Shown piece by piece: positions 55,277 through 63,685 of a stretch of 64,000 bases of DNA. The position numbers and the translations under genes are program-made. The stretch comes from Halalkalicoccus subterraneus (GTDB taxonomy: Archaea; Halobacteriota; Halobacteria; Halobacteriales; Halalkalicoccaceae): positions 23,321 through 87,320 of the forward strand of contig NZ_RDQG01000078.1 in assembly GCF_003697815.1 (NCBI RefSeq), written 5' to 3'. The notes beneath the pieces are model-generated. The model was given only the letters and a program-made list of their open reading frames with translations, searched no databases and had not been told where the DNA came from. Every line of letters begins with the position of its first letter. Position 1 is the stretch's first letter.

Positions 55277-55790
55277 ATGAATACCCCGTCCGATAGTACT
55301 GCCTGGGTTGCTGATTCAGGGCTGTTCATTGCATGTGGCCGCCAAGAGAATGCTAAATACACTGCTCTTGAACGGTTTGCAACGCACAACAAGATTACGT
55401 TCGTCATTCCACAGCACGTCTATGAAGAGTTCACTGTGCACCAGCATAGAGCACACCGGGACAGATACCGATCGACAGTGCAATTACGAGTGGCTGGGTG
55501 ACCGTTGCTGAGGAACTCAGCTATACAAACAGCACGATAGCGACGGTGATGGATAGGACACGAAGCTATATCGCCAATTCGTCCAATCGGCCTGAAGACC
55601 AGATCGAGCGGCAGATACTGCACTTGCAGGCCTCGCAGTCCAATTCTTCTCTAGGGATCGGCACCATTAGTATGCCTTGTAACAACGGACACCGATGCTG
55701 GTCACGAGGTCGTTACGGCCATTAAAGCAGCAGGATTCACTGATCAGATCACACGTTCGAAGACGGTTTTGAGCTGATTGAATCGATTAC
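55277..55790 (+). pseudogene. PIN-domain (VapC-like) toxin, multiply frameshifted
   Basis: 'WVADSGLFIACGRQENAKYT' with its first Asp and 'FVIPQHVYEEF' belong to a PIN domain. At about 55495 the frame shifts to 'GWVTVAEELSYTNSTIATVM' and 'DRTRSYIANSSNRPEDQIE', then to 'DTALAGLAVQFF', and finally to 'LVTTDTDAGHEVVTAIKAAG'. At least three lesions are seen. It is the dead partner of the antitoxin fragment upstream. Confidence 0.75.
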
Positions 55791-55852
55791 GTGAATGTAT
55801 CGGCATGGGGGCTAAGAGATATGTGATAATATAGCTAACCTCAAGGAGATAC

Positions 55853-56228
55853 CTAGTGTCGTCCTCGCTTGCTTTCGTCTCGCTTAGCCCTGCTCCCCCT
55901 GCGGCTACGAACCTGTGTCCGGTCGCGCTCATTTCGCTCCCGCTGGCGGTCACCTGTTCGGTGACTCGCTGTCGTGGTGGTGGTGTCTCGTCCCGTTGTC
56001 TGCTGCTGTCCCTTTGGTTGTCCTGCCGCCCCCTCTCTCGCCGTTGTTCTGCCGTCTCCTGTCTCGCTGGTTGTCTTGATTCTGTCGTCGTTCATCGCGC
56101 CTCCCTGCTTTGATAACAGACGACAGGACCTTGATTGTAACCCGATACGGCTCGCTTAAGCCGGCGATTATATAGTGACTGTCGCGCTGAAAACTAGTTA
56201 ACTCGTTCATCCGATCTTCTTTAGTCAT
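55853..56228 (-). pseudogene. PadR N terminus joined to a low-complexity purine-rich stretch
   Basis: Residues 1-38 ('MTKEDRMNELTSFQRDSHYI', 'AGLSEPYR') match the start of PadR regulators such as the one at 37443. After 'VTIKVLSS' the sequence becomes a run of Arg, Asp, Gln, Asn, Gly and His ('RRQNQDNQRDRRRQNNGERG') with no PadR similarity, from about 56110 down to 55853. The minus strand here is strikingly purine-rich and the adjoining frame is equally Arg/Gln-rich. The gene is truncated; the low-complexity part is of unknown origin. Confidence 0.55.
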
Positions 56229-56357
56229 CTGCTCGCAATTTCCCTACTATACTTCGATTTCAACTAGATAACACCTTACAATATAATGGATGATGCTTAT
56301 AATATCAACAAATGGTAATATTTTTCCAGCGACAGACAAATCCCCGATTTGATACGG

Positions 56358-57695
56358 ATGACCGAATTATTTGGTAACGAGATCCACGACACGGACTCAT
56401 CGATTTGGAGTAACGATGTCGCGTACGGAATCCCATTATACGTCTATCTCCCGTTGCTTTTCGTCGTCCTCGCCGCCGTCTATACGGGCAATCTCCCGAA
56501 CGACATGGTCGGCGCAAGTGCCTTCCTGCTCGTCGTCGCGGGACTGACGGTTTACATCGGGGATCACCTCCCGATCTGGCGGACGTGGTTCGGCGGTGGT
56601 CTGGTGTTATGTCTAGTCATAGGGTTAGCGATCAACTACTTCGGGCTCATCCCGTCCGATGCTTATCAGACTGTCTCGACGTTCCTCACCGAGGGCTCGA
56701 ACATGTTGGACTGGTTCATCGCGGCGCTGATCGCCGGCAGCATCCTTTCGATGCCGCGTTCGTATCTCATGCGTGCGCTCCCGATCTACGCACCCTCAGT
56801 TCTCGGTGGCTTAGGACTCGCCGCCGGGGTGGTCTATGTTGCCGGGACGATTCTCGGCTTCGGCGGTGCCCAATCGATTCTGACCGTCCTCATTCCCGTC
56901 TTCGGCGGCGGAATGGGTGCCGGCGGTATCCCGCTAAGCGAGATCTACGCGAGCGGCACAGGGACTGGATTCGACCAGATGTTCTCGATCATTGCGCCCG
57001 CGATCATCCTCGGCAATATGATCGGTATTCTTGTCGCCGCAATCGCCCATCGAATCGGCACGATCTGGCCGTCGCTCAGTGGAGACGGCATCGTCATGCC
57101 CGAAGAGAAGTGGAAGCCCGAGACCGGCATCGAGACGCCGGACGTCTCGCTCACCGAGGAGACGGTCGTGATGGGCTGGGTGCTCGCGATGGTACTGTTG
57201 CTGCTCGGCTACATCCTCGGCACGTGGATCCCGATCCACCCCTTTGCGATCATGATTCTGTTGACCGTCGGCGTGAAGGTCGCCGGTGTCCTTCCGGTGC
57301 GCTTGGAGGAGGGTGCAGGCCATTTCTACGACTTCATGATCGCCGGGTTCGTCGGCCCGCTGCTACTCGCTATCGGGATGGCGTTGATCGACATCCAGGT
57401 GCTCGTCGAGACGCTCGATCCGACGTACTTCCTGATCGTGATCCTTGCCGTTCTGGGCGGAGCCGTCGGCGCTGCTATCGTCGGCTATCTCTTCGGGATG
57501 TTCCCGATCGAGGCCGCTATCTGTGGCGGGCTCTGTATGGTGAACATGGGCGGCTCGGGTGACGTAGCAACGTTGGCCGCGGCCGAACGCATGGAGTTGA
57601 TGGCGTTCGCACAGATGTCCTCACGGCTCGGCGGTGCAATGATGCTGCTTGTCGGCCAGACCGCGATCGGTATCTGGGGCAGCGTGTTGGTATAG
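56358..57695 (+). CDS. 2-hydroxycarboxylate (citrate/malate) sodium symporter family protein
   Basis: 445 residues, about eleven to twelve membrane helices. The paired 2HCT hairpin motifs are visible: 'PVFGGGMGAGGIPLSEIYAS' in the first half and 'GGLCMVNMGGSGDVATLAAA' in the second; these Gly-Gly-Ser-rich loops bind Na+ and substrate. The central hydrophilic part (225-260) is short. The family takes up citrate, malate or lactate with Na+. It is GC-rich and intact, in contrast to its neighbours. The TTG at 56349 is an alternative start; ATG at 56358 is preferred. Confidence 0.9.
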   Translation: MTELFGNEIHDTDSSIWSNDVAYGIPLYVYLPLLFVVLAAVYTGNLPNDMVGASAFLLVVAGLTVYIGDHLPIWRTWFGGGLVLCLVIGLAINYFGLIPSDAYQTVSTFLTEGSNMLDWFIAALIAGSILSMPRSYLMRALPIYAPSVLGGLGLAAGVVYVAGTILGFGGAQSILTVLIPVFGGGMGAGGIPLSEIYASGTGTGFDQMFSIIAPAIILGNMIGILVAAIAHRIGTIWPSLSGDGIVMPEEKWKPETGIETPDVSLTEETVVMGWVLAMVLLLLGYILGTWIPIHPFAIMILLTVGVKVAGVLPVRLEEGAGHFYDFMIAGFVGPLLLAIGMALIDIQVLVETLDPTYFLIVILAVLGGAVGAAIVGYLFGMFPIEAAICGGLCMVNMGGSGDVATLAAAERMELMAFAQMSSRLGGAMMLLVGQTAIGIWGSVLV

Positions 57696-57894
57696 GCCTT
57701 CTCGGGAACCTAGAAATGAACCGCCAAGCGATCATTTCGGATGTCAGTCCGGTATGACTGTCGTCCAGAGCTGTCACGGTCGTGACCGCCCCGTACCACC
57801 CGGTATAGGTTACGACGAATGCTACTGTTGCAATGATCGATAGTCAGTGAGCGACTATGGGCCGACAGGTATCCAACGTACAAGGCGTTACGGG

Positions 57895-58013
57895 CAGAAG
57901 GCCGGTATGATGTCGTGATCGCCAATGCGGGCCCCACTGGCGGATAGTGCACTCGTGATATAGCTGCGCGTGGCCACGAGGTCGGCGTCCTCGAAACTGA
58001 GTCTGAAAACCGT
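57895..58013 (+). pseudogene. N-terminal fragment of an FAD-dependent oxidoreductase (geranylgeranyl-reductase type)
   Basis: One frame reads 'YDVVIANAGPTGG', a stop, and 'CTRDIAARGHEVGVLETESE', i.e. the GxGxxG dinucleotide-binding beta-alpha-beta of NAD(P)/FAD oxidoreductases with the second Gly altered (A-N-A-G-P) and a TAG after the motif. The rest of the gene is absent. Confidence 0.65.
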
Positions 58014-58065
58014 GTGAGTACTAGATTTAATACGGAGTAGTATCGTATCTAACTACAGGGTACGT

Positions 58066-58134
58066 GCCTGAGTGCTGTGAGGAGTGCAGGACTGAGGCCA
58101 TAGTTGACTCCAGCACTCCTCACAGCACTCAGGC
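58066..58134. repeat. Perfect 22-bp inverted repeat around a 25-bp spacer
   Basis: Left arm GCCTGAGTGCTGTGAGGAGT plus GC at 58066-58087, right arm its exact reverse complement at 58113-58134. The stem extends by one more pair outside. Transcribed it would be a very stable hairpin; as DNA it could be a cruciform or a protein-binding site. Nearby genes are dead, so a gene terminator is less likely. Confidence 0.7.
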
Positions 58135-58349
58135 ATGCATTCCCTCCCGTAGACTAAACAGTCAGTCACGCCTGAGCGGCTACTATTAGCGCCGGAGAGA
58201 ATATATACTATTGTATTTAGAACTATTTGTGTGATAGAAAGGAACGTATCAACACTCCATAACACAGTACCAGAGTGGCAAGAAAGTGGTACGTGGATAA
58301 ATATATTAACTCACTGGTAACTAATAGGTGTTCTATACAACTATCATAT

Positions 58350-58397
58350 GGGAGGGGTACCCCTCCCGGTCCCGGCCGAGGCCTCAGGGCCGGGACC
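58350..58397. repeat. Two adjacent strong palindromes
   Basis: GGGAGGGGTACCCCTCCC (58350-58367) is a perfect 18-bp palindrome. Directly after it, GGTCCCGGCC and GGCCGGGACC (58368-58397) form a 10-bp stem enclosing the palindrome GAGGCCTC. A third stem CTCTCT/AGAGAG follows near 58408-58425. Tandem hairpins of this kind are typical of IS200/IS605-type element ends (PATE-like); no transposase is present here. Copy B of the 85-bp repeat lies 1.3 kb downstream and could be the other end. Confidence 0.65.
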
Positions 58398-58529
58398 TCA
58401 TTCATACTCTCTTTACCTACAGAGAGGTAGATGCAGGAAAGCCTCTACGACTGGTAGGAAACGAACTCACACCTGTGCCACTCGACTGTTTCTTCAAAAT
58501 GCGTTTCGCGTGCACTACCCATAAAGAAT

Positions 58530-59598
58530 CCAACCTTTACACCGACTGATCGACGAGTACGAATATGGACGCTGGCCCCCCGGTCCTCAAGGTTTCCCTC
58601 TTATTGGGAATATCTCTCAGTACGCTCGGGACCCTTTCTCTTTTATGACACAGTGCCAGCGTGAATACGGCAATATCTCTCGTTTTCAACTTGGTCCCTA
58701 TGATATGTGCCAGGTGACAGATCCAGCGATAATTGAGCAGGTTCTCGTCGATCACGACGAGGATTTTTCAAAACCGGATTTTCAAGCCAATGCGTTTAGC
58801 CAACTCCTTGGTAACGGACTCCTCGCAAGCGAGGGCGAGTTTTGGCGACGCCAACGACAACGCGTTCAGCCAGCGTTTGACCCTGATCATATCGCCACTG
58901 CGACTGAGTTGATGAGCGACTATGCCGAAGAGTTGGTCGTTCAAATAAAGCCACAGAAGATGGTCACGGAACTTCAGTCGCGTGAACTCGAGAAAAACGC
59001 TCATCTCCGGTGGAAGAACATCAAACCGAATATCGACACTCTTGACATCGAGATTGATCACCTCGAGCAATTCACCAAAGACGATGGCAATAGATACGCC
59101 CGCATTCTTGGCGGCGACGACCCACTCGATCGCGGCGGCGAACCAGCACTCACGCCAGGCGATTTGCTCCCAATTCAGCAGCTCTCTCGAATGGATAATG
59201 ATATGCTTCACTCGGCCGCCTCATCGAAACCCGTGCGACTTGCAGCGGAGGTCTGGCAGGATCACGAACAAAACCAGAGCAGGCTCTGGAACCAAGGCTG
59301 TAGTGGCGTTCGCGAGTACATCGATGCCGACGAACTCGCCCAGTGGCTTCGCCACAACGAGCCAGGCGTGAACAAGGAGTACAGCCAGAAAAGCGCCAGT
59401 CGAACGATTGACGCACTCACCGATCTCACGAAAGACCGACTTTACGTCAAACGGAAGAACCGCCGGAAGGACGGCTTTCCTATAAGGAACAGCGCGTCGT
59501 CCTGCCTGACGAGTCCGAGATTCCTGGTGAAACGACGCTCGAGACGGACTCTCCGGAGACAGCTGATGTCGGTGAGGAGTGATGTCCCCGGGTCCTAA
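58530..59598 (+). pseudogene. Cytochrome P450 N terminus fused to an unrelated protein tail
   Basis: From about 58530 a frame reads 'EYEYGRWPPGPQGFPLIGNI' and continues into the ATG at 58645; 'ITRFQLGPYD'-like and 'GLLASEGEFWRRQRQRVQPA' with the WRRQRR-type helix C are clear P450 features. After about 58935 ('SDYAEELVVQIK') P450 similarity stops, well before the heme Cys loop, and an unrelated helical protein follows with a winged-helix-like C terminus ('EYSQKSASRTIDALTDLTKD'). Another frameshift near 59483 moves the true end to 'YKEQRVVLPDESEIPGETTL'. The fused reading frame is a chimera, probably not functional. Confidence 0.65.
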
Positions 59599-59674
59599 CT
59601 CCCGCGAGAGCGGGTTAACACTCTAATAGGAACTCATCTATTCCCCACGCAAGCGGTTGTTTATACGGTACGAT

Positions 59675-59759
59675 TACTAGCGGGTACGTCCCATGAACGG
59701 CTGGTGACGGCTCTAGCCAGGGACCTCCCTGAGAGGTACCACTCCAGACAACGGCTGTC
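59675..59759 (+). repeat. 85-bp structured repeat, copy B
   Basis: Nearly identical to 4428-4511 in inverted orientation. From TACTAGCGGGTACG through CTGGTGACGGCTCTAGCC to GACAACGGCTGTC only about ten bases differ. It contains the hairpin GACAACGGCTGTC-type at its end and an ACCTC/GAGGT stem. It lies in an intergenic zone; the preceding bases hold a small hairpin CCCGCGAGAGCGGG. Confidence 0.7.
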
Positions 59760-59966
59760 CATGGACATACTGCTCATCTTTGTTGGCTGCTGTCACCCAG
59801 ATCATCTGTTTCCGAGGATGAGGACTGCAGAAGAACCCGCTGTTCACTCATTTCCCCTGTTCTCTCTAGGAGAAATGGTCAACGCAGATGTCTATTGCAC
59901 GTGAATAGTCTTTACTCTGAATAAAGAAAGAGTCATATCCTGTTGGCATCTGTTTGAGACGTACGG

Positions 59967-60491
59967 CTACGGGTCATCTTGCTGCTGTTGCAGCGTAGCT
60001 TTTGCACGTGCGAGGTAGGTGTTCGCTGACCAACTCCGGGCGTCGCTCATCTCGTCCAAAAATGCCTCGGCAGTATCCGCGGCGAGCACGCCGTTCCGAA
60101 CGAGCGCTGTGAGAACGATCGGTGTCGTTACCAGACGTGTATCTACCAGTGATGCATGCACTAGCGCTAGGCGGTTGAATTCGTCACAGAGCAGTTGGAC
60201 TGCATCGATCGTGTTCGCTAGTGTGACTGCTGCGTTCTCTCCATCGTCGAGCGGGAACGTCTCGTCAAGTCCGACACTGCGAATGTTGAACGCAGCCTGA
60301 CGGTCAAGGACGGCCTGTGCCGCTTTCCCCGAGGCATCGTTGTAGGAGGCTGTTTCGGTGAGTTCGTCAACGACCTGCTCGGGGAGGATAATGATATGAG
60401 AGTCAAGTAGGAGATCGAGTGGATTCGGTGTGGCATCCGCAACGACTCCTAAACTAACGAGGGCAGACGTATCGGCGACGATCTCTCCCAT
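59967..60491 (-). CDS. PIN-domain-like nuclease of a toxin-antitoxin pair
   Basis: 174 residues. N terminus 'GEIVADTSALVSLGVV' holds the first PIN Asp; 'ILPEQVVDELTET' supplies the conserved Glu, 'LDDGENAAVTLANTIDAVQL' the third acid, and 'LLCDEFN' the fourth. The downstream part is helical. It starts one base from the stop of an upstream RHH-type antitoxin gene. It is the PIN toxin of a VapBC-like or PIN-RHH pair; RNA is the likely target. Confidence 0.82.
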   Translation of the reverse strand: MGEIVADTSALVSLGVVADATPNPLDLLLDSHIIILPEQVVDELTETASYNDASGKAAQAVLDRQAAFNIRSVGLDETFPLDDGENAAVTLANTIDAVQLLCDEFNRLALVHASLVDTRLVTTPIVLTALVRNGVLAADTAEAFLDEMSDARSWSANTYLARAKATLQQQQDDP

Positions 60492-60812
60492 CTATCCGTC
60501 GGCCAGCTCCTCCGCCACATCATCGACGAACGCTTCGCTCAGTTGTTGTTTTAGGAGACGGAAGTTCGCCGCCTCTTCATGGCCGACGAGGGTTTTCAAC
60601 TCCTCGAAGGAGATGTCGTCATTATAGTAGGCTTCCGCAATCTCCTGTTTCATCTCGTCGGAGTGTGCTGCATCCCGGAGGTACTCCTGAAGGGCAGAGA
60701 TGAGAATATCTGTCCGGTCAGTCTCAAATACCGCTGCGAGGGTATCGGCCCGATCAACCAGTCCTCGGGGAGCACGGAACTGAACGCGTTTTTTCTCCAC
60801 GTCGGAACTCAT
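60492..60812 (-). CDS. Ribbon-helix-helix antitoxin
   Basis: 106 residues. The N-terminal 'KKRVQFRAPRGLVDRADTLA', 'AVFETDRTDILISALQEYLR' forms a ribbon-helix-helix DNA-binding domain (residues 8-50). The C-terminal 50 residues ('EEAANFRLLKQQLSEAFVDD') are the toxin-binding helix. The gene abuts the PIN gene, so they form an operon. Confidence 0.82.
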   Translation of the reverse strand: MSSDVEKKRVQFRAPRGLVDRADTLAAVFETDRTDILISALQEYLRDAAHSDEMKQEIAEAYYNDDISFEELKTLVGHEEAANFRLLKQQLSEAFVDDVAEELADG

Positions 60813-61148
60813 GTGTGTACATTGTGAGCGCAGTAGTAAAACACTTTCCTCGCATAAGCACTGGGACGACAGAATACACCTGTTCTACTACCCCGTATTG
60901 ATAGGTGGTCACTCAATTGGGCCCATTCCGATGTACAGGTCAGAGTTAGTTACTATCTGCTCTGGCAGGATCCAACCCCGCGTGAACACTACTTGGAAGT
61001 CTATCAAGACAGGGATCCAATTAACTCAGTCAGTATGACTGTCGAGATGAGTCTCTTTCTGCCAGCTCGTGATATATATATCGTCGCCAAAAAAGCGCCT
61101 CTTGAGTGGAGGAATCATTTTATATATGACAAAAGCGTAGAATAACGT
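60813..61148. other. Intergenic region, nothing recognised
   Basis: AT-rich near 61070-61140 (gatatatatatcgtcgcc, ttttatatatgac); the latter supplies a plausible TATA element for htpX. Confidence 0.4.
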
Positions 61149-62033
61149 ATGGATTGGCACACACAGTGGGGTCTTCGACTACGGATGGGCGGTGTCATGA
61201 TCCTATTTATCGCGCTCTATATCGGGTTCATTGGCGTTCTTTCGCTCTATTTCAGCAGTATCTCTGCTATTGCGCTTGGAATTCTTATCGTTTCGACCGC
61301 CCAACTGCTATACGGATATAAAGTCCCACTCAAAGCGATGGGCGGTACTGTTGTTACGGCCACTGAGTATCCAGAGCTTCATCAACGCATAACGCGCCTG
61401 AGCCAGCAGGCTGGACTTCCACAACCTGCTGTCGCTGTTGCCCCGACTGATCTCCCGAATGCTTTTGCTGCCGGTCGTTCACGGAACACAGCCGTTGTTT
61501 GTGTTACAACCGGCTTACTCGAGAATTTGGACGGAGACGAACTCGATGCTGTGCTCGCTCATGAACTAGCCCATATCCAAAACCGAGATATGGTCATCAT
61601 GACTGCCGCAAGCGCGTTATCAGCAACCGCCTTCTACATCGTTCGCTGGGGATGGGTGTTTGATGACGGTGGTGGCGGTGATGGTGGCGAGGGGATGACA
61701 ATGATGGTTGCAGTTATCGCTTCGTTCGTCGTGTGGATTCTCTCGTTTTTCATTACGCGACTGCTGTCACGATATCGAGAATACACTGCCGATCAAGGTG
61801 CAGTCAGTATCACTGGTAAACCAACCGCGTTGGCAACCGCATTACGGACGATCAGTGCCACGACTCAAGACATGCCCAATGAGGACCTACGGGAACACGC
61901 GGGTATGAACGCGATGTTTTTCGATGATATCGACACGACTGATCGCTTCACTCGGTGGTGTAAAACGCATCCTGCTGTTGATGATCGGATCGAACGACTC
62001 CGCGACCTTGAGCGCGAACTCGCTATAGAATAA
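61149..62033 (+). CDS. htpX: M48 family zinc metalloprotease HtpX
   Basis: 294 residues with two N-terminal and two C-terminal membrane helices. The zinc motif 'VLAHELAHIQNRDMVIM' (HExxH) and the third ligand Glu in 'YREYTADQGAVSI' are intact. HtpX degrades misfolded membrane proteins. A Gly-rich insert (DDGGGGDGGEG) separates the helices after the zinc site. It is alone; a TATA-like TTTTATATAT lies just upstream. Confidence 0.95.
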   Translation: MDWHTQWGLRLRMGGVMILFIALYIGFIGVLSLYFSSISAIALGILIVSTAQLLYGYKVPLKAMGGTVVTATEYPELHQRITRLSQQAGLPQPAVAVAPTDLPNAFAAGRSRNTAVVCVTTGLLENLDGDELDAVLAHELAHIQNRDMVIMTAASALSATAFYIVRWGWVFDDGGGGDGGEGMTMMVAVIASFVVWILSFFITRLLSRYREYTADQGAVSITGKPTALATALRTISATTQDMPNEDLREHAGMNAMFFDDIDTTDRFTRWCKTHPAVDDRIERLRDLERELAIE

Positions 62034-62440
62034 GCGTACGTATCCGAGCTAGGCGATTCTTGAACTGTTTGTATCAATCCTTGAGACGCGAATATCGACC
62101 CGACAGATAAGCAGTCACACCGTATCAACCATTCTTGTTGGATCGTCAGTGGGAGTAGTAGCTGCCATCTCAATTTTGTCCGTGTAGAGCGTTGATCGTA
62201 TCGACTGCTGTACTCTCAACTATAATCAGCAGGATTCTACTCTGTATACGAGCTTAGTATGCTGTCCGTAGTTGCTCTTCCTATCAAACCAGCCACCAAG
62301 ATCCTTGTGCAACAATCTCGTCTTAGGAATCTATTGTTGCACAAGGCTCGGAGGGCCTCTACTTGCAATCGTAGTCGGGTCTTCTTCTAATCCAATCGTG
62401 GATCATATATTCTATTAGCCTAAACTTATATTAGTATAAT
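62034..62440. other. Intergenic region holding an inverted-repeat unit
   Basis: No gene apart from the repeat unit at 62303-62346. The 'ttatattagtataatatgg' before 62441 may contain the promoter of the beta-helix gene. Confidence 0.4.
62303..62346. repeat. 45-bp inverted-repeat unit, copy 5
   Basis: Perfect arms CCTTGTGCAACAA (62303-62315) and TTGTTGCACAAGG (62334-62346), with an 18-bp spacer. Thirteen bases pair exactly. Confidence 0.7.
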
Positions 62441-63685
62441 ATGGTCAACGAGGCGTCTCCCTCACTGGACCGACGCCAGTTTCTCAAGCGGACCGCAGCA
62501 ACAGCGGCCGGCGGGACACTCGCCAGCACTGCCGGCTGTCTCCAATTACTCGGACTGAGCGGGTCGACAACCGGCCTCAGTGGCGGCCCCACGTTTCAAG
62601 ACATTCATCGGGAAGACGCCGATATCGTCGTCGAATCAGCCGCCGCTCTCGAAGCCGAAGTTACCCGCGGGGGCGGACGTATCGTCTGGATTCCACCTGA
62701 TACAGCGATCGATCTGAGCGGCCGGAATCTCACACTCCGTCATGTGACGATCGCGTCGGGCCGCTCGAAGAATGGCTCAGGTGCACTGATCGTCACGTCG
62801 GATCGCGGCCGTGGCTCACCGACGATGGGCAACGCTCTCTTCACACTCGAGGAAGGCGGTCGTCTCACCGGCGTGACGATCCGCGGTCCGCACTGGAATT
62901 ACACTGCTTCACCGGTAATTCCGGGCTATATTCCGCTTGCGCCAGGCGAAACGTATGCTGATCGCGAACAGTGGCGCAGCAACTGGTATGCGCGTGGCAT
63001 CTCGATGCAAGCCGACAGTAGCCAGCTTGATAACTGCGAGCTGTGGGGCTTTTCGACCGGCATCATGGTCGGCAGTCGAGAGTCACCGGCCTCACCGTCG
63101 ATTCTCCACTCTGCGTTGCACAACTGTATGATGACCTCTGCAGGCTACCCGATTGACGTCAATCGTGGCACGCCGACGATCTACCGGTGTGCCTTTGACG
63201 CGTATCGCCATGCGATCTGTGGGTACGGCACGGCGGATGCAGGCTATCTCGCGATCGAGTGTGATTTCGGGCCGCATGTCACGAGCCATCCGATCGATAT
63301 GCACCGCGTTGGCGAGAATGAAAGCGGCGGCAAGAGTCGTTCTGATCTCCGCTGGCAGTGGCGTGCTGGTGGAACGATGCTCGTTCGCAACTCGATCATC
63401 CGGCCGACACGAGTCGTTGATCAACGGCATCACAACGGTACGAACACCGGATCCTATGAACCGGATCCATACATCAATCACAATCGTGGGGGCTTCACAC
63501 CTCATGTTCTGATTCGGGGTGTCCCAGCTGACGGCATCTATATCGAGGGCAACCAGTGTGCTCATCCTGATCCGGAGACCGGGATTGACCAATCATCCTT
63601 CCCAGGTCGCCAGCAAATGAACGAGTTCGGCTGGCATAACATCTTTACCAAACAAAACGAGTGGGACGTCCCGTTCAGCCAGTAA
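62441..63685 (+). CDS. Tat-exported right-handed beta-helix protein
   Basis: 414 residues. The N terminus is a twin-arginine lipoprotein signal: 'DRRQFLKRTAATAAGGTLAS' with lipobox 'TAGC' (Cys33). The mature part consists of repetitive short strands ('DLSGRNLTLRHVTIASG', 'GGRLTGVTIRGPHWNY', 'QLDNCELWGFSTGIMV') that would wind into a parallel beta-helix, with the C terminus rich in His and Asp. It is probably a surface polysaccharide-binding or -cleaving protein, but catalytic residues cannot be named. It is a common haloarchaeal exported family. The gene overlaps the convergent minus-strand gene by 11 bases. Confidence 0.82.
   Translation: MVNEASPSLDRRQFLKRTAATAAGGTLASTAGCLQLLGLSGSTTGLSGGPTFQDIHREDADIVVESAAALEAEVTRGGGRIVWIPPDTAIDLSGRNLTLRHVTIASGRSKNGSGALIVTSDRGRGSPTMGNALFTLEEGGRLTGVTIRGPHWNYTASPVIPGYIPLAPGETYADREQWRSNWYARGISMQADSSQLDNCELWGFSTGIMVGSRESPASPSILHSALHNCMMTSAGYPIDVNRGTPTIYRCAFDAYRHAICGYGTADAGYLAIECDFGPHVTSHPIDMHRVGENESGGKSRSDLRWQWRAGGTMLVRNSIIRPTRVVDQRHHNGTNTGSYEPDPYINHNRGGFTPHVLIRGVPADGIYIEGNQCAHPDPETGIDQSSFPGRQQMNEFGWHNIFTKQNEWDVPFSQ

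Noticed and set aside
55856..56159. Plus-strand frames opposite the low-complexity tract
   Set aside because: Ser/Arg/Cys-rich translation of a biased sequence, with no protein character.
57700..57890. Possible gene between the symporter and the oxidoreductase fragment
   Set aside because: Only short shadow frames; no start, motif or conserved composition.
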